Part shown: piece by piece, positions 24,987-32,331 of the stretch
How the letters are laid out: each line of letters opens with the position of its first letter
How positions within the stretch are numbered: position 1 is the stretch's first letter
Notes under the pieces: generated by a model
What the model was told of the DNA's origin: nothing
Database searches by the model: none
Seen by the model: the letters and a program-made list of their open reading frames with translations, nothing else
From: Enterobacter hormaechei ATCC 49162
GTDB taxonomy: Bacteria; Pseudomonadota; Gammaproteobacteria; Enterobacterales; Enterobacteriaceae
NCBI RefSeq assembly: GCF_001875655.1
Contig: NZ_MKEQ01000004.1
Span: 61,654-112,485 of the forward strand
Direction of reading: 5' to 3'
Length of the DNA stretch: 50,832 nucleotides
Position numbers and translations under genes: made by a program

Positions 24987-25010
24987 TCGGTAAGTACTTA
25001 CCATTTAAAA
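24983..25010 (+). promoter_or_regulatory. type I operator, perfect palindrome
   Basis: GGTAAGTACTTACC at 24989-25002 is a perfect palindrome. ATAATC directly before and TAAAAC 17 nt later could be weak promoter boxes in the same layout as at 14342. Reads into the structured region. Confidence 0.6.
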
Positions 25011-25017
25011 CGCAGAT

Positions 25018-25495
25018 CGCCAGTGATAAAATCTACCCGCTTTCCGGATTGATTCCGGCAGCTCGACCTGATGGGTGGGGGATAGCGTCACTGGCGTCAG
25101 GTTTAAAAAGCTCACTACCAGCGTAGAACCGGCACCGTTTAGGGGTTGGGGAAGGGGGAACCAAAGTGGGCAGAGAGAAGGGTCACTTTATGATTGTCGA
25201 GTCTGGAGTGTTTCGAGAGGTTGAATCCAGTACTCCCCTTCATAAAGTGTGGGAAGATCTCGGTTCTGGGGTGCTGTCATCCATAACTTCCCAAGCCTAA
25301 GCTGGCAGTAGACTTAGGTCATAACTTTTCAGGTTATGTAACGACCAGGTTGGTGAGGAAATTTTGTACTCACCTCCCTGGGAGAGTATTACCTGAAAAG
25401 ACAACCTCTCACTTCGTTCGAGGTGAACTTCACTCACTTCGTTCGTTCAGTTCAGGTTTTATTAAAACCTGTTCTGGGAAGTAAGTTTTTCTTTT
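25018..25495 (+). ncRNA. candidate structured non-coding RNA region
   Basis: About 480 bp with no credible gene but at least eight perfect stems: CGCCAGTGA / TCACTGGCG (25018-25095) enclosing CCGGA / TCCGG; CACTTTATGA / TCATAAAGTG (25184-25249); CCTAAG / CTTAGG (25296-25318); CATAAC / GTTATG (25320-25338); GGTGAG / CTCACC (25352-25374); CTTTTCAGGT / ACCTGAAAAG (25325-25400); CAGGTTTT / AAAACCTG (25453-25471). The two stems sharing CTTTTCAGGT cannot form together, which would allow switching. A promoter with a type I operator lies upstream. I do not recognise an RNA family. Confidence 0.4.
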
Positions 25496-25513
25496 CTAAA
25501 AATTTTTAATATT

Positions 25514-25539
25514 TACACGCACGCGTGCGCACACGCGCG
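25514..25539. other. 26-nt alternating purine-pyrimidine tract
   Basis: Uninterrupted alternation, mostly CG and CA/TG steps (core CACGCACGCGTGCGCACA), directly between an AT-rich segment and the RNase HI leader. Such tracts can adopt Z-DNA under negative supercoiling. Confidence 0.7.
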
Positions 25540-25580
25540 AGGGAAAAAAAATCGTCGCGGCGCGCGATTCTGGAGCCAAA

Positions 25581-26189
25581 ATGACGACCAAGACCCCAGC
25601 CCGGCAACATACTGGCTGCCGCACGAAGTCCAAAGCCAGATACCAAACCCACCAGCAATCCCGTACCAACTTCAAAACCCCCGTAGTCGAGTTCAATCCC
25701 CAGCTCAAAACCGTAAAAGTATTCAGTGATGGCTCTTGCCTCAAAAATCCGGGCGGGCCTGGCGGTTACGGCATCGTTCTCCAGTATCGAGGTGAAGAGC
25801 GCGAGCTTTCTGAGGGTTTCCACAGCACGACCAACAATCGGATGGAGATGATGGGCGCCCTGATTGCGCTGGAGCGTCTGAAGTACCCCTGCAATGTGAT
25901 CCTGCATTCCGACAGCCAGTATCTTAAAAACGGCATGACGCTCTGGATGAAAGGCTGGAAGCGTAACGGATGGATCACGTCTGAGAAGAAGCCAGTCAAA
26001 AACGTCGATCTCTGGAAACGTCTCGATGCGGCCGCCAGCCGTCACAATGTCCGCTGGAAGTGGGTTAAAGGTCATGCCGGTCATCGCGAGAACGAAATGT
26101 GTGACCGCCTGGCGAAGATCGCCGCCTACTCCGCAGCTGATATGCCTCACAAGCGTGACATTGGATTTTTGTCACAAAATGATAGGTAA
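25581..26189 (+). CDS. ribonuclease HI
   Basis: 202 residues with CTGGAG before the ATG. Catalytic residues in order: [38 protein letters not shown] and CDRLAK (the D-E-D-H-D set). About 45 residues longer at the N-terminus than E. coli RNase HI; that extension is basic and Thr/Gln-rich ([19 protein letters not shown]) and could bind nucleic acid. Removes RNA from RNA-DNA hybrids in replication. Confidence 0.9.
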   Translation: MTTKTPARQHTGCRTKSKARYQTHQQSRTNFKTPVVEFNPQLKTVKVFSDGSCLKNPGGPGGYGIVLQYRGEERELSEGFHSTTNNRMEMMGALIALERLKYPCNVILHSDSQYLKNGMTLWMKGWKRNGWITSEKKPVKNVDLWKRLDAAASRHNVRWKWVKGHAGHRENEMCDRLAKIAAYSAADMPHKRDIGFLSQNDR

Positions 26190-26204
26190 GTATTTACCTA
26201 TCAT
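26179..26204 (+). promoter_or_regulatory. type I operator, longest copy
   Basis: Palindrome of 26 bp with only the two central positions unpaired; core TAGGTAAGTATTTACCTA. It overlaps the last codons and stop of the RNase HI gene. ATGATA in front could be a weak -35 box. Controls whatever starts toward 26.2 kb. Confidence 0.6.
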
Positions 26205-26205
26205 T

Positions 26206-26310
26206 TTAAATCAGGTATCTTACCGTTCGTCAGGATGACGAAGTACCGGTTAGGTACTGTTCCAGGATGGAACGCCAAAAGGCGGCTGGCTTGGCCAGCC
26301 GCAACTCTTT
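26206..26310 (+). ncRNA. candidate CsrA-binding RNA (CsrB-type hairpins)
   Basis: Four perfect hairpins in a row: TTCGTCA-GGA-TGACGAA (26226-26242), GTACC-N5-GGTAC (26243-26257), GTTCCA-GGA-TGGAAC (26259-26273) and GCGGCTGGC-TTG-GCCAGCCGC (26282-26302). The first and third present CAGGATG at the tip, the repeat motif that CsrA binds in CsrB and CsrC. The last could be a terminator (followed by AACTCTTT). Either a small sponge RNA or a CsrA-controlled leader of the 26332 operon. Confidence 0.45.
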
Positions 26311-26331
26311 CTGACACTGAATGGAATCCAA

Positions 26332-26826
26332 ATGGCACGTCAAACGCCTTTCACTTCTTTCAATAAACGTCCCCGTTCAATTCGCCTGGTTCTGACCGAG
26401 CTGTTTAGCGGTCGTGTTTCTGCACGCCTTGCGGAACTGGAAGAACGAGTGTTTGAGCTGGAGAAGCGCATTGATGCGCAAGCTACCGCCATAGCAAATC
26501 TGGGTGCGACAGTAGGCATGGAGAAGGTGCGTGATTCCGTCGCCTCTCGTGTGTTGCGTGAATCCCAGACGCACAAGGACAGTTCTCATGGAAAATTTTC
26601 AACGAAATCGACTGAAGCCAATGGCCTACGGAGTAATTTTAGCAACCCTGGCAGCGGTAGCCGTACCAGCCGGTCAGAGTCTGTTGATACCGGACACAAC
26701 TACTTCCACCACAACCTTGCAGACGACACCCCTGCCAGAACGACCTCCTGTCTCTCTGGATGGGATGCTGTTGGACACGATTCCAACTCGACCTGCAATT
26801 CCGGATCTTCCTTCTGCTGTGACTGA
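26332..26826 (+). CDS. coiled-coil protein; 3' half overlaps another gene
   Basis: 164 residues if read to 26826. The first ~85 residues look like a real protein: basic N-terminus, then a heptad coiled coil (LAELEERVFELEKRIDAQA). From about residue 86 the sequence becomes Ser/Thr/Asn/His/Cys-rich and coincides with the 26588 gene in another frame, so this part may be an out-of-frame shadow or a true overlapping tail. Weak ribosome site (ATGGAATCC). First gene of a small membrane-protein operon. Confidence 0.5.
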   Translation: MARQTPFTSFNKRPRSIRLVLTELFSGRVSARLAELEERVFELEKRIDAQATAIANLGATVGMEKVRDSVASRVLRESQTHKDSSHGKFSTKSTEANGLRSNFSNPGSGSRTSRSESVDTGHNYFHHNLADDTPARTTSCLSGWDAVGHDSNSTCNSGSSFCCD

Positions 26827-26839
26827 GGCTATTGCATGA
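26588..26839 (+). CDS. small single-span membrane protein, nested start
   Basis: 83 residues from ATG 26588 with AAGGAC 8 nt upstream. One hydrophobic segment (YGVILATLAAVAVPAG), then a Thr/Pro-rich outer part (DTTTSTTTLQTTPLPERPP). It starts inside the 26332 frame and overlaps it by 239 nt in another frame; its stop overlaps the next ATG (ATGA). This nested layout is like Rz/Rz1 gene pairs, but no lipobox is present, so a spanin role is not supported. Confidence 0.55.
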   Translation: MENFQRNRLKPMAYGVILATLAAVAVPAGQSLLIPDTTTSTTTLQTTPLPERPPVSLDGMLLDTIPTRPAIPDLPSAVTEAIA

Positions 26840-27024
26840 AATGGAGCTTCCAGAAAGTCACCGCGATGATTGTTGGCCTCGCCATTTTTCTGCTTGGTGG
26901 CTGGATCATGAATCTGGTGAAACTCGTGAACGGTGGCGATCTTCAGTTTGATGCAGGAATGACACTTGCGCGTGTCGTGGGAATTTTCGTTGTTCCGGTG
27001 GGCAGCATTCTCGGGTTCTTTTGA
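26836..27024 (+). CDS. small two-helix membrane protein
   Basis: 62 residues with two hydrophobic helices (AMIVGLAIFLLGGWIM and VVGIFVVPVGSILGFF) joined by a short charged loop. Start overlaps the upstream stop. Followed by a TGCCGAA / TTCGGCA hairpin (27025-27044). Function unknown; holin-like size and topology, but no lysis genes lie nearby. Confidence 0.6.
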   Translation: MKWSFQKVTAMIVGLAIFLLGGWIMNLVKLVNGGDLQFDAGMTLARVVGIFVVPVGSILGFF

Positions 27025-27044
27025 TGCCGAATCCATTTTCGGCA
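27025..27044 (+). terminator. hairpin after the membrane-protein operon
   Basis: TGCCGAA / TTCGGCA with a 6-nt loop; no T run, so a weak terminator or RNA-stability element. Confidence 0.4.
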
Positions 27045-27049
27045 CTGTT

Positions 27050-27064
27050 AAAACAAATTGTTTA
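27050..27064 (+). promoter_or_regulatory. type II operator
   Basis: AAACAAATTGTTT, full palindrome, followed by AATTAACCAATTAGAGTTAAC. Lies 70 bp before the Rha-type regulator, with a terminator in between. Confidence 0.55.
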
Positions 27065-27091
27065 GCCAATTAACCAATTAGAGTTAACAAC

Positions 27092-27114
27092 AAGGGCCAC
27101 TGACGGCCCTTTTT
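27092..27114 (+). terminator. terminator between the type II operator and the Rha gene
   Basis: AGGGCC / GGCCCT, 6-nt loop, then TTTT. Placed after the operator and only 19 bp before the regulator gene, so it could attenuate its expression. Confidence 0.6.
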
Positions 27115-27132
27115 ACACTGAATGGAGAATGT

Positions 27133-27975
27133 ATGTTTGAGATGACTACTTTATCGATTCCCGGTGTGCTCCCGGACAGACCATTGATGTCCTCAAAAGA
27201 AATCTCAAAGCTGACCGGTAAACGACACAGCGACATTCTTCGCGACATCCGTAGCGTGCTGAATGAGCTGTATGCCGACGATTACCATAACGCAAAATTG
27301 CGTTATGAGAAAAATCAGTTACTTACAATTGTTGAAGGCATTGTTGTCAACATCGATTACCGGGGAATGGAAGGCGAGTACATGCTCGACCGAAAGCATA
27401 CCGATGTTCTCATTACCGGCTACTCGTTGAAGTACCGCGCTGCTGTCATTGAGCGCTGGCATGAGCTGGAAATGAGTGTTTCAAGCGGGGCGCTTTACGG
27501 TGCCTACCCCAGTATCCCGGAAACCTTTTCAGAAGCACTTCGACTGGCAGCCGATCTTGAAGAACAGCGTGCTGATCTTGAGCGCAAGCTGTCGGTGGCA
27601 AGGCCAAAAGCCATTCTCATGGACACCATTTGCGGCACTGCTGATGAGCTTTATGGGCTGAATGAAGCTGGTCGCATTCTCGGAACGTCCGGGGCTGTTC
27701 TGGGGGCGCTGATGGACTCGCTGGGTGATGTGTACGTTAAGCGCAAATACACCACTGTTAACCGCCAGTTCCTCAAGATCTTCATTGACCGCGGATATGG
27801 CAAAAACGTTGTCATCGGAAACGGACGCAACCAGGCCAAGTTCACCTTTAAAGGACTTTGCTTTGCTGCCGTGAAGCTAATTGCTGCCGGGAAAATTACC
27901 GCCAGCGCCATTGAGTATGAGCCTTGTCGTGAGCATGTCGAACGCGAAATGAAGGAATCCAAACGTCTTCATTAA
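27133..27975 (+). CDS. Rha-type phage regulator with antirepressor-like C-terminus
   Basis: 280 residues. N-terminal Rha (pRha) domain: SSKEISKLTGKRHSDILRDI and later LITGYSLKYRAAVIERWHEL, the standard family blocks. C-terminal part (about 165-260: TADELYGLNEAGRILGT, then FIDRGYGKNVVIGNG) resembles KilAC/antirepressor DNA-binding domains. Such proteins alter lysogeny or interfere with host growth. Placed after a type II operator and a terminator, suggesting tight control. A good candidate partner of the palindrome regulons. Confidence 0.75.
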   Translation: MFEMTTLSIPGVLPDRPLMSSKEISKLTGKRHSDILRDIRSVLNELYADDYHNAKLRYEKNQLLTIVEGIVVNIDYRGMEGEYMLDRKHTDVLITGYSLKYRAAVIERWHELEMSVSSGALYGAYPSIPETFSEALRLAADLEEQRADLERKLSVARPKAILMDTICGTADELYGLNEAGRILGTSGAVLGALMDSLGDVYVKRKYTTVNRQFLKIFIDRGYGKNVVIGNGRNQAKFTFKGLCFAAVKLIAAGKITASAIEYEPCREHVEREMKESKRLH

Positions 27976-27982
27976 CCGTCAG

Positions 27983-28024
27983 TGTGGGCGTCCGCCTTTA
28001 CGTAGCGTTTGCCCACCTTTTCAG
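27983..28024 (+). terminator. hairpin after the Rha gene
   Basis: GTGGGC / GCCCAC with a long loop followed by CTTTTC. Confidence 0.45.
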
Positions 28025-28033
28025 TCACGCCAC

Positions 28034-28064
28034 AATAACGCCATCGAGAAAACAACTTGTTTAA
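28034..28064 (+). promoter_or_regulatory. type II regulatory site
   Basis: CAATAACGCC, GAG, then AAACAACTTGTTT at 28050-28062, 22 nt before the 28084 start. Confidence 0.55.
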
Positions 28065-28083
28065 AAACATAAGGAAAAAACAC

Positions 28084-28656
28084 ATGTGCGAAAAATGCAA
28101 AAAAACTAATGCCAAAGTTGAAAGCGTGATTAAAAAAGTTGGTGCGGCCGAACTGGTTGAGATCATGGGTCTTGTGGTTGGTCACGAAGACGACGCCTCC
28201 CCTATCGACCGCCTTTTCAGCGTTCTCAAGTTCTCAAGCATGATTGATGATCCGATTGAAATTGTGATGCTGGCGCGTCATTTCGGCGAAGCGTATCTGG
28301 AAGAGAAAGAACGCGCCGACAAACTTCAGGCAACGCTGGAAATGGTAAGCAAGCCGAAGTGCTCACCGGATTCAGTCAAGGCAGATGAAACCAACGCCAG
28401 CAAAGATCGTGAAATCGCCGGGCTGAAGTCTTCTCTGGCGATGTTGCTGGCCGCCTTCAAACTGATGTCTTCCCAGGCTGGGTTCAAAATGCCTGAGCTG
28501 AACAGCGACGATCCGATAGCCGTTCGCCATCTGCTGGGGGCAATGGCCGACCAGCTTGACGACACCAAGAGCCGTCTTGAAGACATGATGCGCGAGCTGA
28601 CCCATCGCCACGACCTGAACAAACAGCCGCACAAAACGCAGCACGTACACCACTAA
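28084..28656 (+). CDS. uncharacterised helical protein with N-terminal CxxC
   Basis: 190 residues from ATG 28084, preceded by AAGGAAAAAA. Begins MCEKCKKTNAK (possible metal or redox pair), then helical; a coiled-coil-like segment near the end (MADQLDDTKSRLEDMMREL) and a His-rich tail (THRHDLNKQPHKTQHVHH). No family recognised. Single-gene unit between a type II site and a strong terminator. Confidence 0.6.
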   Translation: MCEKCKKTNAKVESVIKKVGAAELVEIMGLVVGHEDDASPIDRLFSVLKFSSMIDDPIEIVMLARHFGEAYLEEKERADKLQATLEMVSKPKCSPDSVKADETNASKDREIAGLKSSLAMLLAAFKLMSSQAGFKMPELNSDDPIAVRHLLGAMADQLDDTKSRLEDMMRELTHRHDLNKQPHKTQHVHH

Positions 28657-28673
28657 TATCTCACCTGCCGACA

Positions 28674-28696
28674 GGGGGCGAAAGCCCCCTTTTTTA
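28674..28696 (+). terminator. strong intrinsic terminator
   Basis: GGGGGC-GAAA-GCCCCC followed by six T. Confidence 0.85.
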
Positions 28697-28754
28697 CGCC
28701 TTAAATCAGCTGCAACGCCTGTGAATGCTGCTTTTACGCCTTTTCAACTTTGGG

Positions 28755-28787
28755 AAAATAACACCAACAAGAAAACAATTTGTTTAA
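28755..28787 (+). promoter_or_regulatory. type II regulatory site with -10-like box
   Basis: AAAATAACACCAACAAG followed by AAACAATTTGTTT at 28773-28785. Same arrangement as at 38283 and 38873. Precedes the DUF4942-type gene. Confidence 0.6.
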
Positions 28788-28797
28788 TGGTGCAATC

Positions 28798-30483
28798 ATG
28801 AATACAGCCCTTTCCATCATTGACGCTATCACCCCAAACACTGATATCGACTACCGGCAGGAAATGAACGTCATCCACGAAATTGTGGCCGAGTGCGAGA
28901 AAGAGATCGCATTCATGCATCAGGTTCACGACTTCGTTTATGGCGACGAACGCCACAACATGATTAACCGCCTGCTGCGACTCAACCACCGGCCGGATGA
29001 CGAGCGCACACGCTTTAACAGAGCCTGGCTGGACAAAGTCGACCTGGAATGGGTGAAACAGAATATCTGGGCCGAGTACTGGAAGAAGGTCACGGATATG
29101 ACAAACGTTCTGCTGATCATGCCAGCTTCCCGCCGCGACGAGTGGCGTGAGCAGTTTATCGAGGGCAAGCAGGAGACCATCAGGACTGACAGAACCGGCT
29201 ACCAGATGAAGGTTAAGGAGTTCGTTGGTGTGCCGGAGTTCAAAGCAGAAACGGTCATCCCAACGATGCTCAATCTGCTGAATGACAGGCACAAATATCT
29301 ATCTGAGCGCGTGTATGGCTTGTTTAAGGCGCTGAGTCCTGCCCACAAGACCAATAAGACGAACGGCTTTAGCGAGCGTCTGATCATCGCCAACTGCATT
29401 TCCGAGTTCTGGCGGGACAGCGTCAGCGTGAACTACCGGAAAGAGGACTACATCGACGACCTGCGCGTCATGCTTCATTTCTTCGCTCACAAAGAGTTCA
29501 TCACCATCAACCGCACAACTGAGATGCTATCAGCTGCGTACCGGGCAAACGACTGCCAGACCGGTGACTGGATGAATGTCGACGGAAACCTGATGCGTGT
29601 GAAGATGTTCAAGAACGGCAACGTTCACTTTGAAATACATCCTGACGTGGCCTGGAAGCTGAATGAGGTGCTGGCTTACAGCATGCCTGCAGCAATCCCG
29701 GCGCCATGCCGTACTGCGCCCAAAACACGGGCACCAAAAGAGTTCGGGTTAATCCAGAAGACGATCTCCGAGCCGGTTCGTACCGCGCTGCGCGACGGGC
29801 GATTCAGCAAAGACAAAGGCGTCTGGTACTTTTCTGATTCCAACCTCCAGAAGTCGCAGGTGGAAGAGCTTGAGCGCACACTGAACTTCATTGGCGGCGT
29901 ACAGGAGAAAAAGCACTGGCAGTTCCCGTATGAGATAGGCCATACGCTCAATACGATTGTGGCCACCGGCTTAATACCGGATACAAAATCACACCAGTTC
30001 TACCCTACCCCACGTTTGATAGCGGAGTACGTTGCCAGAGCCATTGAGCTGAAGCCAGGTGAGAAGCTGCTGGAGCCTGAAGCCGGGCGTGGAGATCTGC
30101 TGGCCTGCATCGACGCCAATCCGGAAGACGTTACCTGCATAGAAGTCGCACCTCTCTTCGCTGATATACTGCTTGGCAAGGGGTACACAAATACGGTCTG
30201 CTGCGACTTCATGAAGTGGTCTGAGGACAACGCAGGCTATCAGTTCGACAAAATCGTCATGAACCCGCCCTACTCTCTTGGCCGTCACAGAGAGCATACG
30301 CTGGCCGCGCTGGAGCATCTTAAAGTCGGCGGGCGACTGGTGGCAGTACTGCCGGGTGATGCGCCAGTTCTGAACTGGATGACGCTGGATAATTACGTTT
30401 ATGCCAAAGGGAAGTCGTTTACTGACGAGTTTGAAGACACCGGAATCACTGTCAGCGTATACGTTTTCAAACGCGCAAAATGA
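28798..30483 (+). CDS. DUF4942-type protein with C-terminal SAM-dependent DNA methyltransferase
   Basis: 561 residues from ATG 28798. N-terminal ~330 residues: helical DUF4942-like region common on plasmids and phages. C-terminal methyltransferase: motif I LLEPEAGRGDLLACI (about residue 425) and catalytic MNPPYSLGR (about 489) of N6-adenine or N4-cytosine type. A second orphan methyltransferase besides the one at 24.0 kb. Likely protects phage DNA from host restriction. No obvious ribosome site; a TTG at 28780 is the alternative start. Confidence 0.75.
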   Translation: MNTALSIIDAITPNTDIDYRQEMNVIHEIVAECEKEIAFMHQVHDFVYGDERHNMINRLLRLNHRPDDERTRFNRAWLDKVDLEWVKQNIWAEYWKKVTDMTNVLLIMPASRRDEWREQFIEGKQETIRTDRTGYQMKVKEFVGVPEFKAETVIPTMLNLLNDRHKYLSERVYGLFKALSPAHKTNKTNGFSERLIIANCISEFWRDSVSVNYRKEDYIDDLRVMLHFFAHKEFITINRTTEMLSAAYRANDCQTGDWMNVDGNLMRVKMFKNGNVHFEIHPDVAWKLNEVLAYSMPAAIPAPCRTAPKTRAPKEFGLIQKTISEPVRTALRDGRFSKDKGVWYFSDSNLQKSQVEELERTLNFIGGVQEKKHWQFPYEIGHTLNTIVATGLIPDTKSHQFYPTPRLIAEYVARAIELKPGEKLLEPEAGRGDLLACIDANPEDVTCIEVAPLFADILLGKGYTNTVCCDFMKWSEDNAGYQFDKIVMNPPYSLGRHREHTLAALEHLKVGGRLVAVLPGDAPVLNWMTLDNYVYAKGKSFTDEFEDTGITVSVYVFKRAK

Positions 30484-30501
30484 TAGGTAAATACTTACCT
30501 A
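30481..30501 (+). promoter_or_regulatory. type I operator
   Basis: TAGGTAAATACTTACCTA, near-perfect palindrome that overlaps the stop of the methyltransferase gene and precedes the 30542 gene. Confidence 0.6.
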
Positions 30502-30541
30502 ATTTATGTAAGAATAGAGCCACTTTATCAGAGGTAAACAC

Positions 30542-31231
30542 ATGAGCGGAAAATCGAGAATTACATTCGCCAGCGTTAATCAGGCGAAGCTGCCATTTAA
30601 TTTAGTGCTACAGGGGAACGCAGGAACGCCTGCCGGAACCATCAAAATTGACAAGGAGCTTGTGACGTTCGAAGGTAACTTTGATGAATCGGCGCAGGTT
30701 TTTATCGAACATCTGGCACGCCGTTGGAGCCAGCAGTGGAGAGACCTTGAGAAACGCGCCAATGAGTTTGACCGGTTCATGGGCGCAATGGACACAGCAA
30801 AAGAGGCTCTGGCTGCCGGCACTCCGTTAGATCTGGAGTCGCTTTTCAAAGGAGAGATGGCCTCTGCGATGTTCGCCACCATGTTCGCAGGTGAGTTCGT
30901 CCGCAGCGGCGCCAGAAATTACCTGGAGCTGGGGTACAACGTTCCTGAAATGGGCGAGTTTACCGTCACCATCCAGCGTAAAGAAGGTAAGACGCCAGGC
31001 GAACGCATCGCTGAACTTGAGGCCGTTGTGGATCAGCGTAACGGCGAGTGCGTCCGTTTGATCAACGAACGTGATGCGCTGCGCGAAGAACAGCTGAATA
31101 AAGGCTCGAACACACGCGCGGCCGCAGACATCTACTTCCAGTTGGTTGAGGAATGCCAGATCCCTCCAGGTGGCTCTTTGGTCGAGTACGTTCGCGAATT
31201 GCAGGAGAAAGCAGAGAGGTGCGCGGCATGA
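30542..31231 (+). CDS. uncharacterised phage protein with C-terminal coiled coil
   Basis: 229 residues, AGAGGTAAA before the ATG. N-terminal beta-rich part (RITFASVNQAKLPFNLVLQG), helical centre, and a C-terminal coiled coil (ERIAELEAVVDQRNGECVRL) with an Ea22/Ead-like tail (YFQLVEECQIPPGGSLVEYV). Function unknown. Overlaps the next gene by 4 nt. Confidence 0.6.
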   Translation: MSGKSRITFASVNQAKLPFNLVLQGNAGTPAGTIKIDKELVTFEGNFDESAQVFIEHLARRWSQQWRDLEKRANEFDRFMGAMDTAKEALAAGTPLDLESLFKGEMASAMFATMFAGEFVRSGARNYLELGYNVPEMGEFTVTIQRKEGKTPGERIAELEAVVDQRNGECVRLINERDALREEQLNKGSNTRAAADIYFQLVEECQIPPGGSLVEYVRELQEKAERCAA

Positions 31232-31509
31232 ATGATCTGCTTGTCGAGCGAGTCTCCGCTTTTGTTAAGTCTCCGCTGGATAATCCCCTCACCCGTGGCG
31301 AGCAGATGGAGTTGGCAAGGTGGTTTCTGCATATCCATGAGCAGATGGAAGTTTTTAAACAGTTGCCGGATCTGCCCATTACAGACGGCCATGTTCAGCA
31401 GGTGATTAACAGCCACGAAAAAGGCTGGGCGATGATTGTGCCGTGCAAAATTACCTACGAGCTGGCTAAGGAAGTGCAGGCTAACAGAGCAAGGAGTAAG
31501 GAAGAGTAA
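31228..31509 (+). CDS. uncharacterised small protein
   Basis: 93 residues from ATG 31228 (AGAGAGG upstream), overlapping the previous stop (ATGA). Helical with a central aromatic patch (LARWFLHIHEQMEVF). No family recognised. The next gene begins 2 nt after its stop, so a three-gene operon. Confidence 0.55.
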   Translation: MNDLLVERVSAFVKSPLDNPLTRGEQMELARWFLHIHEQMEVFKQLPDLPITDGHVQQVINSHEKGWAMIVPCKITYELAKEVQANRARSKEE

Positions 31510-31511
31510 CT

Positions 31512-31883
31512 ATGAAGTTGGGTAATGCCGTTTCGCTGTTTTTTACAGCATTACTGGAAGGTTTCAATTATCGCTTTTGTCCGGTCTGGGATAAGGCGCT
31601 GGATACGCTTATTGAGGAAGGAACGCTGCTTGAGGTGCGAAATGGGATCGCTCTGTTTGAGCGCGATGCCCAGCTATATGAAGTGTTCGTCGGGGCTGGC
31701 TTCAACCACTTCGGGCATCTTATTAGCTTGAATACCAAAGCCATCGACGAGAGCGTCATGCGCCGTCCGTCGTTCCGTGTAATGGATAAGCTGCAACGTC
31801 ATGTAGATGCCGAATTACTCCGCGTAGCCAAAGAAAAAGAACGAGAGCTACAGACGATGATTGGATCGCATATCGCTGAGTAA
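31512..31883 (+). CDS. uncharacterised small protein
   Basis: 123 residues; AAGGAAGAG lies about 5 nt before the ATG. N-terminal hydrophobic patch (GNAVSLFFTALLEGF) is too short and mixed to be a clear membrane span; the C-terminus is a charged helix (ELLRVAKEKERELQTMIG). Ends the 30.5-31.9 kb operon, before a hairpin at 31887. Confidence 0.55.
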   Translation: MKLGNAVSLFFTALLEGFNYRFCPVWDKALDTLIEEGTLLEVRNGIALFERDAQLYEVFVGAGFNHFGHLISLNTKAIDESVMRRPSFRVMDKLQRHVDAELLRVAKEKERELQTMIGSHIAE

Positions 31884-31886
31884 ATG

Positions 31887-31920
31887 AAGGCCACTATTGT
31901 GGCCTTTAACAATTTGTTTT
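31887..31920 (+). promoter_or_regulatory. hairpin plus type II palindrome
   Basis: AAGGCCAC / GTGGCCTT stem followed at once by AACAATTTGTTT (31908-31919). The hairpin probably ends the upstream operon; the palindrome belongs to the next unit. The same pairing recurs at 33135. Confidence 0.5.
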
Positions 31921-31974
31921 CTACATTTTCTTATCTGTGAAAATAACTGCATCCAGAAAACAACGGAGTTAAGA

Positions 31975-32331
31975 ATGTCCAGTATTTCCAAAGCCCATAT
32001 GTTTGCCGCTGGCGCTCATGGCGGCGTTGGCCAGAAAAGAAAATATACCGGTGAAGACTACATCAACCACCCGGTTGCTGTCCGCGAGACTGTTGCCTGG
32101 CATGGTGGAACCGTGGAGATGCAGATCGCGGCGCTGCTGCATGATGTGGTCGAAGACACCCATGTCACCATAGAGATGGTTCGTGAGCACTTCGGTGAGC
32201 ACGTAGCCGAAATGGTTCTGGCTCTGACCAACATTGCCAGACCAGAAGACGGCAATCGAATACAGCGCTTCATCATCAACGTCCGGGAGCTGGAGCAAAC
32301 CCCAAATACCAATACCTTGAGCGTATCGTGA
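31975..32331 (+). CDS. HD-domain phosphohydrolase, C-terminus frame-shifted
   Basis: 118 residues from ATG 31975 (GGAGTTAAG upstream). HD motif ALLHDVVEDT (about 56-65), preceded by KRKYTGEDYINHPVAV, as in the RelA/SpoT-type HD group. The frame then drifts into QTPNTNTLSVS and stops, while the -1 frame continues to 32390 with a sensible helical tail (YLERIVNAVRDGLKALDD). So the gene carries a one-base lesion, or uses -1 frameshifting at C CCA AAT (32301-32307). May hydrolyse nucleotides or (p)ppGpp-like signals. Confidence 0.65.
   Translation: MSSISKAHMFAAGAHGGVGQKRKYTGEDYINHPVAVRETVAWHGGTVEMQIAALLHDVVEDTHVTIEMVREHFGEHVAEMVLALTNIARPEDGNRIQRFIINVRELEQTPNTNTLSVS

Noticed and set aside
25184..25249. 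tRNA-like element
   Set aside because: A 10-bp closing stem and a GGTTGAATCC-like segment caught the eye, but arm lengths, anticodon loop and CCA-end pattern do not fit a tRNA.
26588..26839. Rz/Rz1-type spanin pair for the nested genes
   Set aside because: The nested gene lacks a lipobox and no lysis genes are near; only the overlap layout is similar.
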